Of a DNA stretch of 47,533 bases, positions 41,966 through 47,533 are shown one piece after another. Source of the stretch: Clostridia bacterium (GTDB taxonomy: Bacteria > Bacillota_A > Clostridia > UBA1212 > UBA1255); contig JAFWZH010000063.1 of NCBI GenBank assembly GCA_017522515.1, forward strand, positions 1 to 47,533. Direction: 5' to 3'. The notes under the pieces were generated by a model. It did no database searches and was not told the origin of the DNA. It was given only the letters and a program-made list of their open reading frames with translations. Every line of letters begins with the position of its first letter. Positions within the stretch are counted from its first letter, which is position 1. Position numbers and translations under genes: made by a program.

Positions 41966-43140
41966 TTCATTTCTTTGAATTCTGTGTAAGCTTTCGCAGT
42001 AGAATCATATTTTGATTTGCAAAGCTTACCTTTTTCATTTACAAGATAAATTGCATTTTCTGAAATATTTATTCCCGCTGTAGATGTTACTTCTCCGATA
42101 TCCAAAACAGAATCCAACAAGAATAACTTCGCCGTACATGTGTACAAATGATTGTTTGCTACGTAGAAAATAGCATCGTTGTATGCATTAATGCAGTCAG
42201 CTTTTATAGTAGAAGAAAGAGTATCTTTGTTATTGAGTCCGTTGATGACATATCTTACAATACCCTTATCGCTGATTGTGTAAACCCAATCACTGTCTAA
42301 AACGTAATCAGTTACAGGCTCACTTATAAGAAGAGCTTCTCTCGACTCATTTTTATCTGCAGTAGCTGTTGCAGGTGTTGCGGATGCTTCTGAACTTTCC
42401 TCTTCTGAAGAAACAGAAGGCATCTTATAAATATAATTATTTTCTTTGCCTTGAGCATATATGTCTCCAAAATAAAGAACAAAACTCTTATATGCACGTT
42501 CTTTACTTAGCGTATATGATGTTTTCTCAAGTATAGATGTTTTGCCTATATTACCATCAGCACTCAAATGGTATACATACTCGCCGCTTACGTCAACAGA
42601 TAAATATGAACCATCAAGGAAAACCACCTCTGTCAGTGGAGCATTTTGCACGAGACCATCACCGACAGGACCATCAAGCAAGTAACAAATTTGTCCTTTA
42701 CCGTTAATATAGAATACATAATAACCATCAACGTCAATTTGATCATTGTATGTGATGTAATCGGTTATTACATTTAATGAAGATGCTTCAGCTTTGATAA
42801 GGTCAGTAGTAACATCTCCGACAGTCACATAAATATGTTTGTCTCCGTTGTCATCAACTGAAATAAAATATTCTCTGCCATCTATGCAAACAACATTTGC
42901 GTCATTTGTAATATTGCCGTAAACATTTCCTATGTCGGAAAGCGTAGGCTCCTTTGTGGGTGCGGCAGTAGCAACAGCTGTTTGTGTTGCAGAAGCGGCA
43001 TCTTTATCAGAACCGTCACCGGAAATATGTTCGTAAAGAACAAAACCCATAATGCCTAAAATTATAGCAGTAAAAACAATGGTAATTATATCCATTACCT
43101 GAAGCTTGTATTTTTTCTTTTTTGATTTGTCTTTTGACAT
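41962..43140 (-). CDS. Membrane-anchored DUF5050-like beta-propeller protein
   Basis: About 392 aa. A basic N-terminus (KDKSKKKKYKLQ) precedes one membrane span (VMDIITIVFTAIILGIMGFV, near 17-36), with the rest outside. An Ala/Thr-rich linker (ATQTAVATAAPTKEPT) leads to repeated blades of the kind IYVTV..VITDYITYNDQIDVDGYYVFYI, in which a variable/aromatic 'YY-V' strand recurs. DUF5050 domains have this pattern. A Ser/Glu/Ala-rich insert (SSEEESSEASATPATATA) interrupts the repeats. Start ATG 43140 follows GAGGTG; the frame is open to 43203. Ligand unknown. Confidence 0.75.
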   Translation of the reverse strand: MSKDKSKKKKYKLQVMDIITIVFTAIILGIMGFVLYEHISGDGSDKDAASATQTAVATAAPTKEPTLSDIGNVYGNITNDANVVCIDGREYFISVDDNGDKHIYVTVGDVTTDLIKAEASSLNVITDYITYNDQIDVDGYYVFYINGKGQICYLLDGPVGDGLVQNAPLTEVVFLDGSYLSVDVSGEYVYHLSADGNIGKTSILEKTSYTLSKERAYKSFVLYFGDIYAQGKENNYIYKMPSVSSEEESSEASATPATATADKNESREALLISEPVTDYVLDSDWVYTISDKGIVRYVINGLNNKDTLSSTIKADCINAYNDAIFYVANNHLYTCTAKLFLLDSVLDIGEVTSTAGINISENAIYLVNEKGKLCKSKYDSTAKAYTEFKEMN

Positions 43141-43228
43141 ATGTTCACCTCGATAATATATATCTCTTCTAATTATAGCACAAATATTCATAATGCAAAA
43201 CACATATTAACGCTGTATTGTGTCATAA

Positions 43229-43256
43229 TTGTGTTTTTTTATTAACAAAGTATAAA
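43229..43256 (+). promoter_or_regulatory. Possible promoter of the YitT gene
   Basis: TTGTGT (43229-43234), 16-nt spacer, TATAAA (43251-43256). Transcription would start near 43263, giving a very short leader that begins about where the small leader ORF starts. Confidence 0.4.
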
Positions 43257-43267
43257 AAGGAATGATG

Positions 43268-43291
43268 ATGTGTAAAATATTGGTATTATGA
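43268..43291 (+). CDS. Possible 7-codon leader peptide coupled to the YitT gene
   Basis: ATG TGT AAA ATA TTG GTA TTA TGA (two more in-frame ATGs precede at 43262 and 43265). AAAAGG (43255-43260) is about 7 nt upstream of the third ATG. Its TGA overlaps the YitT ATG (ATGA at 43288-43291). The YitT gene has no convincing SD of its own, so it may be translated by re-initiation after this peptide. Confidence 0.35.
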   Translation: MCKILVL

Positions 43292-44127
43292 GGAGAAGTT
43301 TCATTAAAGCGATATTAATATTAGCAGGAGCCTTTTTGGCAGGAACCGGTATAAATCTTTTTTTAGAACCTATGGGTATTGCACCGGGAGGAATATCGGG
43401 AATAGCCGTAATAATATCGTACGTGTTTGACGGAATAATACCGGTGGGCATTTTAACTTTTGCTTTAAATCTTCCTCTGTTTATTGTGGGATATAAATAT
43501 ATAGGAAGAAACTTTATATATAAAAGTGTGATTGGGACAGCTTTGTTCTCATTTATGTTAGATTTAACATCCTCGTTTGGAAGCATACTAAAGGGGGATA
43601 ATAAATTGCTCTACGCTTTATGGGGAGGAGCGGCTATCGGCTGCGGCTTCGGAATGATATTCCGTGGGGGAGCAAGTACCGGCGGTACTGACATAATTGC
43701 GAGACTAATGCAAAAGAAAATTAATATGATGACAATAGGCAAAGCTGTATTATGGCTTGATTTTGTGTTTTTAGCAGTTGTAGCGTTTGTGTACAAATCA
43801 ATTGAGGCGGCACTTTATACGGGAGTGGCAGTTTTTGTAGCTTCGAAAGTAGTTGATGCCGTAGAAGCAGGGATAAATTATGCAAAAGAAATCACTGTGT
43901 TTACAGAAAAACCGGAAGACATGGCTGAGGAGATAATAAGCAGACTTGGTCGAGGTGTTTCTGTAATTGAAGCAAAGGGAATGTATTCTAAACAAAAAAA
44001 GTATCTGGTTGTTTGTGTCGTGTATAATAGGCAAGTAACAGAGATACGTAAAATTATCAATAAATATGATTCGAGTGCTTTTGTTATCATTAAAGAAGTC
44101 AGAGAAACGATGGGCCTTAGTGACTAA
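43288..44127 (+). CDS. YitT family membrane protein (DUF161 + DUF2179)
   Basis: 279 aa. Five to six membrane spans cover about residues 1-180: AFLAGTGINLFLEPMGIAPGG and GISGIAVIISYVFDGIIPVG near the start, GMIFRGGASTGGTDIIARLM near 125. A cytoplasmic DUF2179 domain follows (EITVFTEKPEDMAEEIISRL, GVSVIEAKGMYSKQKKYLVV, then VIIKEVRETMG). The biochemical role of YitT proteins is not established. No usable upstream start exists in frame (a TAA is at 43273), and the start may depend on the small leader ORF. Confidence 0.92.
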   Translation: MRRSFIKAILILAGAFLAGTGINLFLEPMGIAPGGISGIAVIISYVFDGIIPVGILTFALNLPLFIVGYKYIGRNFIYKSVIGTALFSFMLDLTSSFGSILKGDNKLLYALWGGAAIGCGFGMIFRGGASTGGTDIIARLMQKKINMMTIGKAVLWLDFVFLAVVAFVYKSIEAALYTGVAVFVASKVVDAVEAGINYAKEITVFTEKPEDMAEEIISRLGRGVSVIEAKGMYSKQKKYLVVCVVYNRQVTEIRKIINKYDSSAFVIIKEVRETMGLSD

Positions 44128-44368
44128 GGCAGAATAAAATCGTGTTAACAATTTGTTATTATTTACATGTATATTTATTCATAAAAACAGTGTATCATCA
44201 TCAAAGTCGGGGGCAATTGAATGCGTTTCTCTTTTCTTTAACCGATTGTGAATCTCTCCCCTAATAATTCACAGATGAGCGCTTCATTGCTTCCTTCTTT
44301 TTTATTTTCTTATCTAAATTGTTCACAAAAAGTTCAAAAAATAAATTGCATATCCTATAAAAAAGGGC
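44128..44368. other. Non-coding gap between yitT and the S10 promoter
   Basis: No gene seen. TGTGAAT (44247-44253) and ATTCACA (44266-44272) could pair, but no T-tract follows closely. The 85-aa reading frame on minus (44261-44518) has no SD or recognisable content. Confidence 0.5.
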
Positions 44369-44397
44369 TTGCCAACGGTAGGCAGAAGAGGTATAAT
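44369..44397 (+). promoter_or_regulatory. Strong sigma-A-type promoter of the S10 ribosomal operon
   Basis: TTGCCA (44369-44374), 17-nt spacer, TATAAT (44392-44397). Transcription would begin near 44404, about 310 nt upstream of rpsJ. Confidence 0.75.
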
Positions 44398-44403
44398 CTG
44401 TCT

Positions 44404-44714
44404 GTTGCGACTTGACAGACTGAGAAGCAGGAGATTGCTGCCGCACATTTGATCGTGTGATAATGGCAGGTAACTCATGTGGAGAATGTCCGATTCGTGA
44501 AACCGGGCGACAAGTCATGCACTGAATTTTATAGTTGCTGTATGATGTTGTATGTAAAGTGTTTATCTATGCCCAGGTTGAAATCCTTCAAGAGGAGGAT
44601 ATTTCAATTTGGTTTTTTTATTGGAACAAATGCGAAACACACGACAGGGTGATGTAAATTCAGAGGCAAGCTGTTATACGTAACAAAAAACATCTAAAAG
44701 AAAGAGGTTTATGT
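44404..44714 (+). promoter_or_regulatory. Long structured 5' leader of the S10 operon
   Basis: About 310 nt without a gene. GACTTG (44409-44414) can pair with CAAGTC about 100 nt later (near 44512-44517), closing a domain. Inside that domain CTGCC pairs with GGCAG (near 44438 and 44484) and CACA with TGTG. A terminator-like hairpin follows at 44578-44619. Ribosomal operons are commonly controlled by their own proteins through such leaders (L4 for S10 operons in gamma-proteobacteria). Which protein acts here, if any, is unknown. Confidence 0.5.
44578..44619 (+). terminator. Terminator-like hairpin inside the S10 leader (candidate attenuator)
   Basis: TTGAAATCCT (44578-44587) pairs with AGGATATTTCAA (44596-44607) with a 2-nt bulge and an 8-nt loop, followed by TTTGGTTTTTTT. 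It lies between the S10 promoter and rpsJ, so it must be read through for the operon to be expressed. Confidence 0.6.
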
Positions 44715-45032
44715 ATGGCAAACAAACAAAAGATCAGAATCAAATTGAAAGCTTATGATTTCCAATTGTTGGATCAGGCAGCACAGAAGATTGTTGACAC
44801 AGCAAAGCGTACAGACGCAGTTGTTTCAGGACCTATTCCGCTGCCAACAGAGAAGGAAGTCGTTACAATTCTCAGAGCTCCTCATAAATATAAGGACTCA
44901 AGAGAACAGTTCGAAATGAGAACACATAAGAGATTAATTGATATTCTTATGCCTTCTCCAAAAACAGTAGATGCATTGATGCGCCTTGATCTTCCCGCAG
45001 GCGTTGATATAGAAATCAAAGTTAAACAATAA
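44715..45032 (+). CDS. rpsJ: 30S ribosomal protein S10
   Basis: 105 aa, complete. Starts [20 protein letters not shown], with the loop [19 protein letters not shown] and the conserved end [21 protein letters not shown]10 (also NusE) sits in the small subunit head and joins antitermination complexes. SD AGAGG 7 nt before ATG. First gene of the S10 operon. An unusually long 101-nt gap with hairpins separates it from rplC. Confidence 0.98.
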   Translation: MANKQKIRIKLKAYDFQLLDQAAQKIVDTAKRTDAVVSGPIPLPTEKEVVTILRAPHKYKDSREQFEMRTHKRLIDILMPSPKTVDALMRLDLPAGVDIEIKVKQ

Positions 45033-45053
45033 TAATGCTGATCGCATTACCCT

Positions 45054-45103
45054 GGTTTCTTAAATAATCATAAGAAACCGGTCATGTTCCCACAAGGGGG
45101 AAC
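45054..45103 (+). promoter_or_regulatory. Two hairpins in the rpsJ-rplC gap
   Basis: GGTTTCTTA (45054-45062) pairs with TAAGAAACC (45071-45079), a 9-bp stem with an 8-nt loop. GTTCCC (45086-45091) pairs with GGGAAC (45098-45103). No T-tract follows either. They lie just before the rplC SD (AGGAGG) and could control its translation or RNA processing. Confidence 0.55.
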
Positions 45104-45133
45104 CAATAACCATTTAGGAGGTAAAGCTTAAAA

Positions 45134-45766
45134 ATGAAGAATTTTATTTTAGGAACAAAAGTCGGAATGACCCAGATTTTTGACGAGAGCGGCAAATGTA
45201 CACCGGTTACTGTAGTTCTTGCAGGTCCCTGCACTGTAGTACAGAAAAAGACACAGGAAACCGATAGTTACTCAGCAGTAAAGCTTGCTTATGGGGAAGT
45301 TGATAAGAAAAAGCTTAACAAACCTGAAAAAGGCGTTTTCGACAAATTGGAATTGGGTGGCTTCAAACACCTTAAGGAATTTAAACCTGAGGATGTTGAC
45401 GCATTTGAAATCGGTCAGACAATCAATGTTGCCGATATGTTTAAAGATGGCGATAGCATAGATGTAAGCGGTACATCTAAAGGTAAAGGCTATCAGGGTG
45501 CTATCAAGAGACACGGACAGAAGATCGGACCGAAGACTCACGGTTCTAAGTATCACAGAGGCGTAGGTTCTATGGGTGCCAACACTGATCCGGGCAAGGT
45601 TTTCAAGGGAAAGAAAATGCCTGGTCACATGGGTTCAGAAAGAGTCACTGTTCAGAATCTTACAGTAGTTAAAGTTGACGGCGAGAGGAATCTTCTTCTT
45701 GTCAAAGGCGCAATTCCGGGACCTAAGGGCGGATTGCTTGAAATCAGAGAATCTGTTAAAGCGTGA
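45134..45766 (+). CDS. rplC: 50S ribosomal protein L3
   Basis: 210 aa, complete. LGTKVGMTQIFDESGKCTPV at the start, the extended rRNA-contact loop GKGYQGAIKRHGQKIGPKTH and KKMPGHMGSERVTVQNL near 155-171, and GAIPGPKGGLLEIR at the end. Among the first proteins to bind 23S rRNA. SD AGGAGG 10 nt upstream; rplD follows 20 nt later. Confidence 0.98.
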   Translation: MKNFILGTKVGMTQIFDESGKCTPVTVVLAGPCTVVQKKTQETDSYSAVKLAYGEVDKKKLNKPEKGVFDKLELGGFKHLKEFKPEDVDAFEIGQTINVADMFKDGDSIDVSGTSKGKGYQGAIKRHGQKIGPKTHGSKYHRGVGSMGANTDPGKVFKGKKMPGHMGSERVTVQNLTVVKVDGERNLLLVKGAIPGPKGGLLEIRESVKA

Positions 45767-45786
45767 CGCAGGAGGAGGAAGAAATT

Positions 45787-46410
45787 ATGCCAAAAGTTAA
45801 TGTATACGACATGCAAGGAAAAATTGTCGAGGAAATCGAGCTCGACAGCAATATATTTGGAGTTGAAGTTAACACACACTGCATGCACATGGCAGTTGTT
45901 AACAATCTGGCTAACAAACGTCAGGGAACACACTCCACTTTGGTAAAGAGCGAAGTAAGCGGCGGCGGTAAGAAACCTTACAGACAGAAAGGTACAGGCC
46001 GTGCAAGACAGGGAAGTACAAGATCTGCTCAGTGGATTCACGGCGGTATCGTGTTCGGACCTAAGCCCAGAGATTACAGCTACACAATTCCGAAGAAAGT
46101 AAAAAGACTTGCTCTTAAGTCTTCTCTTTCAAGCAAAGCTATTGACGGCGATATCGTTGTTCTTGACAAGCTCAGCTTTGAAGAAATTAAGACAAAGAAT
46201 ATGGTTGAAGTTCTCAAAAATCTTGGTGTAGACAGCACAGCACTTGTTGTAATTCCTGAGAAAGACATCAATGTTGTAAAATCTGCAAGCAACATCAAAG
46301 GAATTGAAACAGCTTATGTAAACACAATTAACGTATACGATATATTGAATCACAGTAAATTTATCGTAACAAAAGACGCTTTAAGCAAAATCTCGGAGGT
46401 GTACGCATAA
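45787..46410 (+). CDS. rplD: 50S ribosomal protein L4
   Basis: 207 aa. PKVNVYDMQGKIVEEIELD at the start, the long loop KKPYRQKGTGRARQGSTRSA (near 63-82) that reaches the exit tunnel, then GGIVFGPKPRDYSY. L4 is the known repressor of the S10 operon in enteric bacteria. Start set at ATG 45787 following AGGAGGAAG; the frame is open from 45763 inside rplC. Its TAA overlaps the rplW ATG by one base. Confidence 0.97.
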   Translation: MPKVNVYDMQGKIVEEIELDSNIFGVEVNTHCMHMAVVNNLANKRQGTHSTLVKSEVSGGGKKPYRQKGTGRARQGSTRSAQWIHGGIVFGPKPRDYSYTIPKKVKRLALKSSLSSKAIDGDIVVLDKLSFEEIKTKNMVEVLKNLGVDSTALVVIPEKDINVVKSASNIKGIETAYVNTINVYDILNHSKFIVTKDALSKISEVYA

Positions 46411-46661
46411 TGAACGAATTTGATATTATAGTTCGTCCCCATATAACAGAAAAGAGTACATCAGCAGTTGCAGAAGGTAAATATACTTTCGTTGTAGATA
46501 TAAACGCTACTAAAGTTGATGTTAAAAAAGCGATTGAGAAGATTTTCGACGTTAAAGTTCTGTCAGTAAACACAATGCGTTACGACGGCAAAAAGAGAAG
46601 CCGCAGACAGGCATCAGGTATGGCAGTAGGTTATACTTCAAAGTGGAAAAGGCAATTGTAA
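46410..46661 (+). CDS. rplW: 50S ribosomal protein L23, C-terminus cut by an apparent frameshift
   Basis: The frame from ATG 46410 gives 83 aa: DIIVRPHITEKSTSAVAEGK, YTFVVDINATKVDVKKAIEK, VLSVNTMRYDGKKRSRR, then GYTSKWKRQL and a stop. L23 normally runs on from W-K-K-A-I-V-T. After TGG AAA (46644-46649) the -1 frame reads exactly K-A-I-V-T-I-D-L and continues to TAA 46760-46762. A missing A in the A4 run at 46647-46650 explains it. In a single-copy essential gene, a sequencing or assembly indel is most likely. L23 lines the tunnel exit and binds trigger factor and SRP. Confidence 0.93.
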   Translation: MNEFDIIVRPHITEKSTSAVAEGKYTFVVDINATKVDVKKAIEKIFDVKVLSVNTMRYDGKKRSRRQASGMAVGYTSKWKRQL

Positions 46662-46762
46662 CAATTGATCTTAATCCTAAGTCCGTTGAATATACAGTAA
46701 ACGGCGAGAAGAAGACAAAGAAGTATAAGAATTCAATTGAAGACTTCGGCTTCGCTCAGTAA
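46652..46762 (+). other. Out-of-frame continuation of rplW
   Basis: Frame -1 relative to rplW: AIVTIDLNPKSVEYTVNG, then EKKTKKYKNSIEDFGFAQ and TAA. It fills the gap to rplB, ends 15 nt before it, and has no start or SD of its own. With the shift repaired, L23 would be about 117 aa, longer than the usual 95-100, with a Lys-rich tail. Confidence 0.85.
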
Positions 46763-46777
46763 TAGGAGGACAGGAAA

Positions 46778-47533
46778 ATGGCTATAAAAAAGTATAATCC
46801 GACAACCCCTTCAAGAAGAACGATGACAGTGTCAGCTTTCGATGAGATTACAGGTAAAAGCGAAATCAAATCTTTGATGGCTCCTGTAAAGAAAAATTCA
46901 GGTAGAAACTCATACGGTAGAATCACTGTTCGTCATCGTGGAGGCGGAGTAAAAAGACAGTATAGAATGATTGATTTCAAGAGAGAGAAAGACGGAATTC
47001 CTGCAAAGGTTGTTTCAATAGAGTACGATCCTAACAGATCAGCAAATATTGCTCTCTTGGTTTATGCAGACGGTGAGAAGAGATACATCCTTCATCCCGA
47101 TGGCATTAAAGTAGGACACAAGATAATGTCAGGTCCTGAGGCTGATATTCTCCCGGGTAACGCACTCAAACTTGCTGATATTCCTGTAGGTACAGTAATT
47201 CACAATGTAGAGATGAAACCCGGCAAGGGAGCACAGCTCGTAAGATCTGCAGGAGCTTCTGCACAGCTTATGGCTAAAGAGGGAGATTTTGCACAAGTAC
47301 GTCTTGGCTCAGGCGAGGTTCGTATGGTTCCTATTGAGTGTAAAGCTACTATCGGTCAGGTAGGAAATCTTGATCATGAGAACATATCTCTCGGTAAAGC
47401 AGGTCGTAAGAGATGGATGGGTATCCGTCCTACAGTTCGCGGTGTTGTAATGAACCCCTGCGATCACCCTCACGGCGGTGGCGAAGGCAAATCTCCTGTT
47501 GGTATGCCCAGTCCTGTTACTCCTTGGGGTAAA
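46778..47533 (+). CDS. rplB: 50S ribosomal protein L2 (3' end beyond window)
   Basis: 252 codons present of about 275. Conserved stretches are [19 protein letters not shown] at the start, [20 protein letters not shown] near 50-70, then [39 protein letters not shown] and the peptidyl-transferase-centre segment [16 protein letters not shown] with its key His. SD AGGAGGACAGG about 8 nt before ATG 46778. The open frame runs off the right edge; the absent tail is a window effect, not a truncation. Confidence 0.97.
   Translation, partial: MAIKKYNPTTPSRRTMTVSAFDEITGKSEIKSLMAPVKKNSGRNSYGRITVRHRGGGVKRQYRMIDFKREKDGIPAKVVSIEYDPNRSANIALLVYADGEKRYILHPDGIKVGHKIMSGPEADILPGNALKLADIPVGTVIHNVEMKPGKGAQLVRSAGASAQLMAKEGDFAQVRLGSGEVRMVPIECKATIGQVGNLDHENISLGKAGRKRWMGIRPTVRGVVMNPCDHPHGGGEGKSPVGMPSPVTPWGK

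Noticed and set aside
44261..44518. 85-aa reading frame on minus in the S10 leader
   Set aside because: No SD and no recognisable content; the region reads better as structured RNA on the plus strand.
46644..46661. Programmed -1 ribosomal frameshift in rplW
   Set aside because: The site reads G-AAA-AGG in frame 0, not an X-XXY-YYZ slippery heptamer, and the A run is only four long. A lost base explains it more simply.

Overview
The window comes from a low-GC, endospore-forming Clostridia-type Firmicute. The evidence is a dipicolinate synthase pair (dpaA-dpaB), Shine-Dalgarno sites of the GGAGG type almost everywhere, frequent GTG/TTG starts, TTGACA/TATAAT-like promoters with 17-nt spacers, and an S10 ribosomal operon in the usual order. 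Genus cannot be set from the sequence. Gene function was inferred by reading motifs; no database search was possible.

Layout. 1-141: right end of an IS3-family element running in from the left, followed by three 52-bp tandem repeats with internal inverted repeats (154-323). 0.4-3.4 kb: an orphan membrane-anchored protein, then an HAD phosphatase / glycerophosphodiester phosphodiesterase / class I glutamine amidotransferase operon. 3.5-5.0 kb (minus): dpaA-dpaB for spore dipicolinic acid. 5.1-9.4 kb: MarR regulator with a heterodimeric ABC exporter whose first half carries the degenerate ATP site. 9.5-13.0 kb: two family-2 glycosyltransferases and a Wzy/O-antigen-ligase-like polymerase, a small exopolysaccharide operon. 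13.0-13.9 kb (minus): DUF4349 lipoprotein. 14.0-19.4 kb: radC-mreB-mreC-mreD-PBP2, the elongation cell-wall machinery. 19.3-20.3 kb (minus): a tandem Nudix protein.

20.4-26.8 kb is the most unusual part and is visibly more AT-rich than its surroundings. An AgrC/AgrA-like (GHKL kinase plus LytTR regulator) two-component pair lies on the minus strand. Beyond a decayed XRE regulator, a divergent plus-strand operon holds an unrecognised secreted protein, a 30-bp perfect palindrome, two FtsX/MacB-type permeases, their ATPase and a VanZ-like membrane protein. This looks like a self-contained peptide-sensing export or immunity module.

26.9-30.9 kb: trmB, metG, an NlpC/P60 lipoprotein, and a DUF2508 protein on minus. 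31.0-38.3 kb: glycosyltransferase, TldD/TldE protease pair, purine nucleoside phosphorylase, a lipoprotein with a degenerate polysaccharide-deacetylase fold, and the ACT-domain/DUF711 pair. 38.4-42.0 kb: small unknown protein, nadD-yqeK fusion, rsfS, corA, HAD phosphatase. 42.0-43.1 kb (minus): membrane-anchored DUF5050-like protein. 43.3-44.1 kb: YitT family protein. 44.4 kb to the end: S10 operon (rpsJ, rplC, rplD, rplW, rplB) with a roughly 310-nt leader containing a terminator-like hairpin. rplW carries an apparent 1-nt frameshift near its 3' end. rplB runs off the window.

Four of the five convergent gene pairs overlap at their 3' ends by 4-12 nt, so most transcription units here converge without room for a dedicated terminator.
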